From Christensenella sp. UBA1224 (GTDB taxonomy: Bacteria; Bacillota; Clostridia; Christensenellales; Aristaeellaceae), in assembly GCA_002309235.1 (NCBI GenBank), contig DBXA01000177.1:9477-15014 (forward strand): a stretch of 5,538 nucleotides of DNA. Reading direction: 5' to 3'. The translations under genes were made by a program, and so were the position numbers. The notes under the pieces were generated by a model. That model saw only the letters and a list, made by a program, of their open reading frames with translations, did not search any database and had not been told where the DNA came from. The number at the start of each line of letters is the position of its first letter. Position 1 is the first letter of the stretch. Below are positions 1 through 5,538 of this stretch, piece after piece.

Positions 1-2
1 CC

Positions 3-7
3 GGAGG
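3..7 (+). promoter_or_regulatory. Shine-Dalgarno of the alpha/beta hydrolase gene
   Basis: GGAGG lies 8 bases before the TTG at 16. This spacing is what selects the TTG over the in-frame ATG at 49, which has no purine-rich site at a suitable distance. Confidence 0.75.
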
Positions 8-15
8 GTATCATC

Positions 16-774
16 TTGATCGAAACTGCTCATAAAGCTTATTCCCGCATGAACGGTTCCGATACCGTCGTACTGTGTGTGCACGGGATACAGGGGAGCC
101 CTGTCCAATTTGATTGGCTGATGGAACGCGTTCCCGCCTGTGTGGATCTTCTGTGTGTTCTGCTGCCCGGACACGGAAAGACAGCGCGTGAATTCGCGAA
201 AACCGGCTGGCGGGAATGGGTTGGATATATCGATGAGATTTATCGTGACCTTGCAGCGCGATACAGGCGCGTGATCTATATAGGCCATTCCATGGGCTGT
301 CTTTTGGGGATCATCGCTGCAGGAAGAGGCGCCGCGTGGCGATCCATGATACTCCTGGCATGTCCTCTGAGATTACATCTTACGTTCCGATATTTGAGGA
401 ACAATCTGAAAGCGGCTTTTCAGCCTGGATCTGCCGATCCGTATGTGAGCGCTATCGTTAAGTCAAACAGCATAAGCTCTGATCATCCTTTCGGATTTCT
501 GATGTACCTGAAGCCGTATATGGGTTTAATCAGGCTCATCTGCATTGCCCGAAAAGCCGTAAAGCAGACCGACATTCCGATGGTCGTCTTCCAATCTGAA
601 AAAGACGAGATCGTAAGCGCCGGATCATTGAAGTACTTTATCTGCGATCCGAATGCGATCACATGTATCCTTCCGGACAGCGGGCATTCTTTCTATTCGG
701 CGGAATCGAAAAAGACAGTCGTTCAAAACATGCTGGAGGTGCTGCAAAAATGTCGGGGAGTCGAAAAAGAGTGA
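16..774 (+). CDS. Alpha/beta hydrolase (serine esterase/lipase-like)
   Basis: A 252-residue cytoplasmic hydrolase; no signal peptide is visible. The fold is read from an ordered set of motifs: HGIQGSP at residues 23-29 (oxyanion-hole loop after strand 3), the nucleophile elbow GHSMG at 90-94 with Ser92, an acid in SEKDE (Asp197) and the catalytic His224 in DSGHSFY. The Asp-to-His spacing and the total length fit the carboxylesterase/monoacylglycerol lipase group of small esterases. Substrate cannot be read from sequence; a short acyl ester or monoglyceride is the family expectation. The TTG start is chosen because of GGAGG at 3-7; ATG at 49 would give a protein 11 residues shorter with the fold intact. 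The 3' end overlaps the next gene by 25 bases, which implies co-translation. The promoter and any upstream operon genes are outside the window. Confidence 0.92.
   Translation: MIETAHKAYSRMNGSDTVVLCVHGIQGSPVQFDWLMERVPACVDLLCVLLPGHGKTAREFAKTGWREWVGYIDEIYRDLAARYRRVIYIGHSMGCLLGIIAAGRGAAWRSMILLACPLRLHLTFRYLRNNLKAAFQPGSADPYVSAIVKSNSISSDHPFGFLMYLKPYMGLIRLICIARKAVKQTDIPMVVFQSEKDEIVSAGSLKYFICDPNAITCILPDSGHSFYSAESKKTVVQNMLEVLQKCRGVEKE
735..740 (+). promoter_or_regulatory. Shine-Dalgarno of the DUF3472-like gene, inside the hydrolase gene
   Basis: GGAGGT lies 9 bases before ATG at 750. It decides the start of the downstream gene: the open frame extends upstream to 663, but that longer form would bury the signal peptide and has no comparable site. 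Confidence 0.8.
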
Positions 775-1739
775 TCAGGGTTTTCGCTTCGGCTCTTCTC
801 AGCCTGTGTGTGCTCTGTGGGCCATTGCATCTCGCTCAGGCTCAGACAGCCGGGCTGAGAACTGTGAAAGAGCTCGCAGCGGAGGCACGGGAATTCCGTT
901 TCAGCTCTGTCACGGGAAGAGAGGAAAATCCGGAAAACCGGATGGCGCACAATATCTATTCCGACCCGGATCTGTCGGGCACATCGGGGCGGTTTTCGGC
1001 CTTCTCCATAGATTTTGAGGCGGAGGATACAGCGGAGGGCACGTATTGGGCTCTGTGCAACTGGTGCATGGATGTTTCCGCTCTCGAAAAGAAGTATACG
1101 GTGACCGACGCGGGCGGCGCGTATGCCGGGCTTCAGGATACTGCCTATGGGCCCAAGGCGATCATGTCCTTCTGGGAGATCCATTATCTGGACAAGGGGA
1201 AGGATACCATACTGAATGCCCACAGGATCTATCCCTCGGGGACCGATGACCGCTTTGGCGGAGAAGGAGAGGGGACCCATTATCTCGCTTATTATCCCTG
1301 GGAACCAAACCATTGGTACAGGATGCTCCTGGACTGCTATGATAATGAAAGCGGAACGACGATCGCAGAACAGTGGATCATGGACCTGGAGACCGAGGAA
1401 TGGACGCTCATATCGCAGTTCGATACGGGCCTTGAAGGCTCCTGCTTTACGGGCAGCATGTCTCAATTTATGGAAAACTATGATCCCGACACATGCGCAG
1501 AGTTCAGGAGCTTCCGCTATAAGAACTTCTTCGTTTGGGAATACGGTGCTTCAGATTGGAAGCAGATCACGGGATCGACCCTTAGCACCGACATTTGGTG
1601 GGATAACAAAAAAGGCAATTATGCCTTCGGATCGGACGGTGAAACCTTCTGGGGCATCACCGCCGGATATGGGCCGGATGTGACAAAGACAAATGAGCAC
1701 GGGCCGATCAGCGGGTATTACACGATATCGGGGCAATAA
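750..1739 (+). CDS. Secreted protein, DUF3472-like
   Basis: A 329-residue exported protein. Residues 1-31 form a classical signal peptide: basic start (SRKRVIR), hydrophobic core at about 11-28, and an AQA cleavage site before Gln32. The mature part is rich in Trp and Tyr and looks all-beta. I match it from memory to DUF3472 through the FSvW-like strand (SFWEI, 140-144) and the conserved FGGEGEG (169-175), YPW (182-184) and WYRMLL (189-194) region, followed by a WTLISQF strand. The family has no settled biochemical role that I know; the aromatic richness and secretion would fit polysaccharide or envelope binding, but this is inference. Start ATG 750 is set by GGAGGT at 735-740 and by the signal peptide. 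The gene overlaps the hydrolase gene by 25 bases and is probably coupled to it. It ends 70 bases from the converging HD-NAT gene. Gene reality is nearly certain; the family call is moderate. Confidence 0.85.
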   Translation: MSGSRKRVIRVFASALLSLCVLCGPLHLAQAQTAGLRTVKELAAEAREFRFSSVTGREENPENRMAHNIYSDPDLSGTSGRFSAFSIDFEAEDTAEGTYWALCNWCMDVSALEKKYTVTDAGGAYAGLQDTAYGPKAIMSFWEIHYLDKGKDTILNAHRIYPSGTDDRFGGEGEGTHYLAYYPWEPNHWYRMLLDCYDNESGTTIAEQWIMDLETEEWTLISQFDTGLEGSCFTGSMSQFMENYDPDTCAEFRSFRYKNFFVWEYGASDWKQITGSTLSTDIWWDNKKGNYAFGSDGETFWGITAGYGPDVTKTNEHGPISGYYTISGQ

Positions 1740-1760
1740 AGAACGGCTGAGATGCAGCCG
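1735..1760 (-). terminator. Probable intrinsic terminator of the HD-NAT gene
   Basis: Read on the - strand, CGGCTG (1760-1755), a 5-base loop and CAGCCG (1749-1744) form a perfect 6-bp stem followed by TTCTTTATT (1743-1735). It lies 50 bases beyond the HD-NAT stop codon. The T-tract overlaps the stop codon of the converging DUF3472-like gene. The T-run is interrupted, so strength is uncertain. Confidence 0.55.
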
Positions 1761-1790
1761 TGTCCTTCGGCATGATGCGGGGCACGGCTG
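1755..1790. other. Inverted repeat between convergent genes, alternative to the terminator hairpin
   Basis: CAGCCGTG (1755-1762) and CACGGCTG (1783-1790) are perfect reverse complements. The stem continues inward to 1766/1779 with two G-T wobbles, giving about 12 pairs around a 12-base loop. It shares its left arm with the 1744-1760 hairpin, so the two cannot form together. On the + strand it is followed only by TTCTC, so it is at best a weak terminator for the hydrolase/DUF3472 unit. Confidence 0.5.
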
Positions 1791-1809
1791 TTCTCAATGC
1801 CGGGGTTTG

Positions 1810-3192
1810 TCAAGGCTTGCTGTTTAACCTGATCCCGAAATACGTATCGAGCGTCTCCGGGATATCGGATACCTTTTCGGTACGGACGGTATCTCCCTCA
1901 AAGAAGCGCAGCTCATCGCCGTCGAGTGTCGTACGGCCCCTCTCATTGCGAAGGGATATCATGGGGGCCTTGTTGAAGGGAGAAGAGGGGGAATGCTCGC
2001 AGTAGAAGCATGCGGCCAGGAAATCCTCCGGCAGCTGCGGCTCTTCCGTGAAGGAATAGACGCTCTGCCAGCCGCCGTGCTTGTAAAGTCTTACCACGTA
2101 GCCGAGATAACTGTCGCGGACGATGTCCCAGACATTGTCCCCCTGGTCAAAGACCCTGCTGCATATGAGGGGCAATGGCTCCGTCGGCGAGCCTGAGCCT
2201 ACGCCCACGTCGCACAGATATCTTTCTCCTGTATCGGGCACGGTCACGATGAGCACATGATGCCTGCGCATCGGGATGGATGCTTCACCGGCCAGAAAGC
2301 GGCCGAAGCAATCAACTACGTGGAAACCGATCACGCGCAGGAGCCATCCGAACAGCTCGTTGAGCTCAAAGCAGAAGCCGCCCCGCCCTTCAAGGACGAT
2401 CTTCCGATACAGGTCCCTTCTCTCAAGGGAGAGAGGCTTATTTTTCAGGATATCCATGTTCTCATAGGGCACACTGCGCAGATGGCATACCTGAAGGCTT
2501 CGGAGAGTCCCGGCATCGGGAGAGGCCTGGCCTGTGAAGCCGATGCGCCTGAGGTAACGGGCAGCTTCCATGCGCACGTCCGGCGATGCGAGGTATTTTT
2601 GGCACATCGCCTCAAAGCGTTCTCTGTCCGCGAGCAGAGCGGTGATCCGGCGGGCGGTGTTTTTGTATTCCTCCCTTTCGGTACAGAAGGACAGGTATCC
2701 GCTTTCCCCGTATTTTTCACGCACATGGCGGTACGCTCTGTCGATCTGCTCTTTTGGGGAGAGCTCTGTGTATTCAGACCTGCCGAAAAGCACTGTGCGC
2801 TCGAGTATCCTTTCAACGGTATATTCCCTGTCGGCATCCGCGAGGATGCGGCCGCAGAGAGTGCGGGGCGGCTCAGAGGCAGAAGCGCGGTGATCTTCCA
2901 CAGCATCGGCCATGACCCGGATCTGCTCCCCGGTAAACCATTTTTCAAGGCGCTTATCGCTTCGCATGATATTGGCGGAGGTGATATTGTGATCCTCCCG
3001 GCGCAAACGCAGCCCGATATCATGATAGGCTGCCGCGGTCAGGCACATTTCCTCATCCGCTCCTGTTTCCCCGGCGGCTGCGAGAGAAGCTGCCATCACG
3101 CTGCGGGCGTGCTTGATGTCATGCGCGCTGTCGAACGAATCGTATATGGGCAGGATATCCCTTTCAAGGAATATGACAAGACTTTCTCTCAT
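1810..3192 (-). CDS. HD phosphohydrolase domain fused to arylamine N-acetyltransferase
   Basis: A 460-residue cytoplasmic protein in one unbroken frame with two enzyme domains. Residues 1 to about 200 are an HD domain: HDIKH (24-28), the HD pair His57-Asp58 in YHDIG, His68, His101 in EDHR and Asp121 in DADR, so the expected metal-binding set is complete, as in YpgQ/YedJ-type phosphohydrolases. Residues about 211-460 are an arylamine N-acetyltransferase: YLRRIGF (213-219), VPYEN (241-245), RGGFCFE with nucleophile Cys274, His312 in RRHHV and Asp328 in CDVGVG, followed by a typical C-terminal beta domain. NAT enzymes move an acetyl group from acetyl-CoA to aryl amines or hydrazines, or act in secondary metabolism. 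What the HD half hydrolyses is unknown; nucleotides are a common target. The frame extends up to a TTG at 3255, but AAGGGAGG (3208-3201) sits 8 bases before ATG 3192, and the likely promoter covers the longer start. Transcribed alone. Confidence 0.93.
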   Translation of the reverse strand: MRESLVIFLERDILPIYDSFDSAHDIKHARSVMAASLAAAGETGADEEMCLTAAAYHDIGLRLRREDHNITSANIMRSDKRLEKWFTGEQIRVMADAVEDHRASASEPPRTLCGRILADADREYTVERILERTVLFGRSEYTELSPKEQIDRAYRHVREKYGESGYLSFCTEREEYKNTARRITALLADRERFEAMCQKYLASPDVRMEAARYLRRIGFTGQASPDAGTLRSLQVCHLRSVPYENMDILKNKPLSLERRDLYRKIVLEGRGGFCFELNELFGWLLRVIGFHVVDCFGRFLAGEASIPMRRHHVLIVTVPDTGERYLCDVGVGSGSPTEPLPLICSRVFDQGDNVWDIVRDSYLGYVVRLYKHGGWQSVYSFTEEPQLPEDFLAACFYCEHSPSSPFNKAPMISLRNERGRTTLDGDELRFFEGDTVRTEKVSDIPETLDTYFGIRLNSKP

Positions 3193-3200
3193 ACGGGCGG

Positions 3201-3208
3201 CCTCCCTT
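3201..3208 (-). promoter_or_regulatory. Shine-Dalgarno of the HD-NAT gene
   Basis: AAGGGAGG on the - strand ends 8 bases before ATG at 3192. It selects this start over the in-frame ATG at 3228 and TTG at 3255, neither of which has a well-placed site. Confidence 0.8.
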
Positions 3209-3226
3209 GTGATCGGATCTGCCTCC

Positions 3227-3255
3227 ATTATGGCATAAAACCGCGGAAAGTTCAA
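3227..3255 (-). promoter_or_regulatory. Probable sigma-A-type promoter of the HD-NAT gene
   Basis: On the - strand, TTGAAC (3255-3250) and CATAAT (3232-3227) are separated by exactly 17 bases. A TG lies one base before the -10 box, giving an extended -10. Transcription would begin near 3220, leaving a leader of about 28 bases that carries the Shine-Dalgarno at 3208-3201. Confidence 0.6.
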
Positions 3256-3261
3256 TCCGCG
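3242..3261. promoter_or_regulatory. Dyad around the -35 box, possible operator
   Basis: CGCGGA (3242-3247) and TCCGCG (3256-3261) are perfect reverse complements with an 8-base centre that contains the whole -35 box of the HD-NAT promoter. The placement suits a repressor site, but no regulator gene is in the window and the dyad is short, so chance is possible. Confidence 0.35.
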
Positions 3262-3276
3262 TAAGGTTCCAAAGTG

Positions 3277-3305
3277 TTGCGCGGGTGGCTTAAATAGCGT
3301 ATACT
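3277..3305 (+). promoter_or_regulatory. Probable promoter of the repeat-domain secreted protein gene
   Basis: TATACT (3300-3305) matches the -10 consensus at five of six bases. TTGCGC (3277-3282) lies 17 bases upstream and keeps the TTG of a -35 box. Transcription would start near 3312, giving a leader of about 55 bases. It diverges from the HD-NAT promoter, the two -35 boxes being about 21 bases apart. Confidence 0.6.
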
Positions 3306-3350
3306 GTTACTATGATGACCGAAATGCGATCGTCAGAACTCCTGAAACGG

Positions 3351-3357
3351 AAAGGAG
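3351..3357 (+). promoter_or_regulatory. Shine-Dalgarno of the repeat-domain secreted protein gene
   Basis: AAAGGAG lies 9 bases before ATG 3367 but only 3 bases before ATG 3361. The spacing favours 3367, which also gives the usual MKK start of a signal peptide. Confidence 0.7.
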
Positions 3358-3366
3358 ATCATGTTT

Positions 3367-5430
3367 ATGAAAAAGTTTATCGCGCTGGCAGTTGTTATAA
3401 TGCTGCTCACATGCATCATCCCGGTGCTGCCGGAGGGTCCAAGCGGTATGACGATCGCCGCGGCGGAGACCTCTCCGGAAACGAGCAACACCATTCCCGA
3501 AAGACTGCTCAGGGAAAAAGCAGGCGCTTACGCAAGACAGCTTGAAAAGCTCGGCGCGCTTGGGATCACTGCGGAGCCCGGGCAGGGCGGAGATCCGGAG
3601 ACTGAGCCCGCAGTACGAGAGGAGCGCGATACTGCCGTGCCCGGTGCCGGAAATGCCGTGCCCGACAGGATAGAGGAGAGAAAAGCCGCTTCCTTCGGAC
3701 GACTGCATGCCATCCTGCAGGATCGGGAGAAGGCAGGTATACCGGGTGCAGCGGAGCAACCAAAAGAGATCACAGCTGAGGATATCACAGGTTACTGGGT
3801 GCTCAGCGAGGTGAAAGCCCAGGGGATGACCTTTACGGTATCGGATCTCGGCGTCAGCTACAGCTTTGATATACGGGATGACGGCACCTTCACGATGGAA
3901 GCGAATGATGCAGCAATGTCCGGCTCCTGGGAGATCGATGGGAGCACATTCATCATGACTGCCGAAGGCGAGCCGCAGGTATTCGGCTTTGCGGAGGGCA
4001 GGATCTTCGCTGACGATGGGAACGGCAGCATTATGTACTTTGAGAGGGGCGAAGCTCCGGAAAGGCCGGAGCCTGTGCCTGAACCCGATCCGGAGCCTGA
4101 TCCGGAACCTGATCCGGAGCCCGTACCGGTGCTCCCCGAGACCGAGCCTGTAACAGAGGAGGAGGCCATCGGCACTTGGATATCCACCGAGATCGAAGCA
4201 GGCGGCACGGTTTATGCCGCGGCGGATCTTGGCGCAGGGGTCAGGATCATCGTTCGGGAGGACGGAACCTTTACCACGCAAGCCGGCGAGAACGGCGTGA
4301 CCGGCACATGGGCGATCGTAGAGGGCGATCTCGTACTGACCGCCTTTGATCAGTCGGAAGTGCTCAGCTTATCGGAAGGAAGGTTGTTTACTACTGACGA
4401 AACGGGCACTGTCATCTATTTCAGGAAAGATGATATTTCCGAGCCTGAGCCGGAGGAAGACGTTCTCACAGAGCTCAAAGCGATCTCCGTATGGCTGTGC
4501 GATCGTTCCGAGGTGCTGATCGAAGGAGGAGAACCCTTTATGCCGGGAAAGGGTACCGACACGGTCTATGAACTGTGCGCGGGAGGCATCGCATTTGTCA
4601 GGTCGGATGGGAACGAAACGCAGGGCACATGGCAGTTGAATGAGGATGGTGCTGCCGTTGCGATCGACGGAACGACCGTGAACTTCGTTTATAAAGACGG
4701 CTTCCTCATCATGGAGGATAACGGGGAGATCTTCTATTTCACGCACCCAGATCTCGCAGGGACATGGCATTGCATCTACATGAAGGCAGGCATCATGGCC
4801 GGCAACCCTTCCCAGCTTTACGGGATGGATGTGGAGCTCACGCTGGAAAAGGACGGTTCCGGTATCCTGAACTCCCTGAGCGCAGAACCGGTCGTGTGGT
4901 ACCAGGATGAAGAAACCGGCCTGTATTACTGCGGCCAGGGCGGGGGAAATGCCGATTCGTCCCTCTCCTTTACCGATGAGGGCTATCTGCTCTACGGGAG
5001 CGGGGACGGCGGCTATATGATATTCAGCAAGGATGCTTCGGATACCGTTACGCTCTTGCCCGAACAAAAGGCTTCCGAGCCCACACCGGCGCCTGCCCAG
5101 CCAACACCGGAACCAAAGCCTGAGGATACATCCGCGTTTGCCGGCTTCTATGATGTTAAAATGGTCTGCGTGAGCGCGGAAACGGAAGGTTATACGATGG
5201 ATGCCTCGCTGCTCGGCGCGGAGTATTCGCTTACATTGCATACCGGCGGTGGATTGGATCTTACCATAGCCGGAATGGAAGTGCCCGGATGCACCTGGCG
5301 CGATAACGGTGACGGTACTGCCGCCATCGATTATTACGGCTTGGATATGGCGCTATCCCTTACGGATGACGGCGGTATGTTGATGGACTACTTTGGCTCC
5401 ATGACAATGAAGCTCCTGCCGGGGAAATAA
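3367..5430 (+). CDS. Exported protein with five lipocalin-like repeat domains
   Basis: A 687-residue exported protein; no enzyme motif is visible. Residues 1-33 are a signal peptide: MKK, a hydrophobic core at 4-21, and a probable signal peptidase I site after AAA (31-33). Cys16 in LLTC is a poor lipobox (Thr before Cys), so lipoprotein is less likely. Residues 34-139 are charged and probably disordered or helical. Five beta-rich units follow: 140-228, 267-355, 370-462, 463-556 and 591-687. Units 1 and 2 clearly share GxW near the start, a DLG, a DGTFT strand turn, a second GxW, an EGRxF and a final YF. Units 3-5 are diverged copies. Pro/Glu/Asp-rich linkers (229-266, 557-590) separate some units. 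This layout resembles lipocalin-like repeat proteins of Clostridia; ligand binding or a surface role is inference. Single gene between its own promoter (3277-3305) and a strong terminator (5451-5494). ATG 3361 is a two-residue-longer alternative. Confidence 0.9.
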   Translation: MKKFIALAVVIMLLTCIIPVLPEGPSGMTIAAAETSPETSNTIPERLLREKAGAYARQLEKLGALGITAEPGQGGDPETEPAVREERDTAVPGAGNAVPDRIEERKAASFGRLHAILQDREKAGIPGAAEQPKEITAEDITGYWVLSEVKAQGMTFTVSDLGVSYSFDIRDDGTFTMEANDAAMSGSWEIDGSTFIMTAEGEPQVFGFAEGRIFADDGNGSIMYFERGEAPERPEPVPEPDPEPDPEPDPEPVPVLPETEPVTEEEAIGTWISTEIEAGGTVYAAADLGAGVRIIVREDGTFTTQAGENGVTGTWAIVEGDLVLTAFDQSEVLSLSEGRLFTTDETGTVIYFRKDDISEPEPEEDVLTELKAISVWLCDRSEVLIEGGEPFMPGKGTDTVYELCAGGIAFVRSDGNETQGTWQLNEDGAAVAIDGTTVNFVYKDGFLIMEDNGEIFYFTHPDLAGTWHCIYMKAGIMAGNPSQLYGMDVELTLEKDGSGILNSLSAEPVVWYQDEETGLYYCGQGGGNADSSLSFTDEGYLLYGSGDGGYMIFSKDASDTVTLLPEQKASEPTPAPAQPTPEPKPEDTSAFAGFYDVKMVCVSAETEGYTMDASLLGAEYSLTLHTGGGLDLTIAGMEVPGCTWRDNGDGTAAIDYYGLDMALSLTDDGGMLMDYFGSMTMKLLPGK
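4087..4122 (+). repeat. Three tandem 12-base units encoding a DPEP linker
   Basis: GATCCGGAGCCT is repeated three times with one or two third-position changes, encoding repeated Asp-Pro-Glu-Pro between lipocalin-like units 1 and 2. Such short in-frame repeats can vary in copy number and would then change only the linker length. Confidence 0.8.
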
Positions 5431-5450
5431 GGAAGAAACAAAACAGCAGA

Positions 5451-5494
5451 AAAGGCGGCTTTTCGCACCTGGGCGGTGCGGGAACCGCCTTTTT
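5451..5494 (+). terminator. Strong intrinsic terminator after the repeat-domain protein gene
   Basis: AAAGGCGG (5451-5458) pairs with CCGCCTTT (5485-5492), and inside it CGCACC (5464-5469) pairs with GGTGCG (5475-5480) around a 5-base loop. The bases between the two stems can also pair through two T-A and two G-T pairs with only C5459 bulged. TTTTT ends the structure at 5494, 20 bases after the stop codon. The A-rich left side gives a short T-tract on the other strand too, so it may also work in reverse. Confidence 0.9.
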
Positions 5495-5506
5495 CCTGAA
5501 CGTATA

Positions 5507-5515
5507 TGGTATAAT
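5507..5515 (+). promoter_or_regulatory. Extended -10 promoter for a gene beyond the right edge
   Basis: TG-G-TATAAT is a perfect -10 hexamer with the TGn extension, placed just after the terminator. No good -35 box is found 16-18 bases upstream, where the terminator arm lies, but extended -10 promoters can work without one. Transcription would begin near 5522. Confidence 0.6.
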
Positions 5516-5521
5516 GATCAG

Positions 5522-5538
5522 GAAAATCCATGATTTTC
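5522..5538. repeat. Perfect 7+3+7 palindrome at the predicted transcript start
   Basis: GAAAATC (5522-5528), CAT, then GATTTTC (5532-5538). It begins at the start point expected from the -10 box at 5510-5515. It could be an operator or a 5' hairpin. An ATG at 5530 with AGGA six bases upstream is inside it, but the window ends too soon to tell whether a gene starts there. Confidence 0.5.

Noticed and set aside
663..749. Upstream extension of the DUF3472-like frame to 663
   Set aside because: It lies wholly inside the hydrolase gene, would bury the signal peptide 29 residues deep, and the Shine-Dalgarno at 735-740 points to 750.
723..1466. Open frame on the - strand opposite the DUF3472-like gene
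   Set aside because: Antisense shadow with no recognisable domain; the + strand frame has a signal peptide and coherent beta-rich protein.
3193..3255. Longer HD-NAT protein from TTG 3255
   Set aside because: The TTG sits in the predicted -35 box and has no well-spaced Shine-Dalgarno; ATG 3192 has an excellent one, and the extra 21 residues are not part of the HD fold.
2257..3264. Long open frame on the + strand opposite the HD-NAT gene
   Set aside because: It is antisense to a gene with two intact recognised domains, has no domain of its own and no clear ribosome binding site; long antisense frames are expected in GC-rich coding DNA.
3412..3414. Lipobox cysteine (Cys16) making the repeat protein a lipoprotein
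   Set aside because: The residue before Cys is Thr rather than Gly, Ala or Ser, and a better AAA cleavage site follows; kept only as a weak alternative.
3312..3545. Small + strand frame starting in the leader of the repeat protein gene
   Set aside because: It runs out of frame through the signal peptide region, has no ribosome binding site before it, and its start coincides with the predicted transcript start.
4087..4122. CRISPR-like or other spaced repeat
   Set aside because: The 12-base units are directly adjacent, in frame and encode a Pro-rich linker.
3858..4208. Ser-Gly repeat protein on the - strand
   Set aside because: The Gly-Ser run is only the complement of the DPEP linker codons.
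3310..4281. Open frame on the - strand, Arg/Leu/His-rich, opposite the repeat protein
   Set aside because: Low-complexity runs such as alternating Arg-Ile-Arg come from reading the DPEP-encoding repeat backwards; no ribosome binding site or domain.
4369..5241. Open frame on the - strand opposite repeat units 3-5
   Set aside because: Antisense shadow; no domain and the + strand repeats are clearly real.

Overview
The window is bacterial chromosomal DNA, compactly coded. It holds four protein genes, no RNA genes, no insertion sequence and no CRISPR array. Strong GGAGG-type Shine-Dalgarno sites, a TTG start, secreted proteins with Gram-positive-style signal peptides, and a surface-type protein built of repeated small domains joined by Pro-Glu-Asp linkers all suggest a moderately GC-rich Firmicute of the Clostridia type, for example a gut or rumen Oscillospiraceae or Lachnospiraceae member. 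The taxon is an inference; no marker gene is present.

Left part (1-1739, + strand): a cytoplasmic alpha/beta hydrolase with an intact Ser-Asp-His triad overlaps by 25 bases a secreted protein that looks like the DUF3472 family. The second gene's Shine-Dalgarno lies inside the first gene, so the two are almost certainly one translationally coupled unit. Their promoter lies left of the window.

Middle (1740-3192, - strand): a convergent gene encodes an unusual two-domain enzyme, an N-terminal HD phosphohydrolase domain fused to a C-terminal arylamine N-acetyltransferase (NAT) domain. Both active sites look complete. The 70-base gap between the converging genes holds three copies of one 6-base arm that can form two mutually exclusive hairpins, one of which resembles an intrinsic terminator for the - strand gene.

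Divergent control region (3193-3366): the HD-NAT gene and the next gene are transcribed away from each other. Each has a plausible sigma-A-type promoter with a 17-base spacer, and a perfect 6+6 dyad brackets the -35 box of the HD-NAT promoter.

Right part (3367-5430, + strand): a 687-residue exported protein with five successive beta-rich domains resembling lipocalin-like repeats. The last three each carry exactly two cysteines and the first two carry none. It ends at a strong intrinsic terminator (5451-5494). A perfect extended -10 promoter and a 7+3+7 palindrome at the right edge probably drive a gene outside the window.

No complete new defence or mobile system is visible. The most notable items are the HD-NAT fusion, the cysteine pattern in the repeat protein, and the compact regulatory structures between genes.
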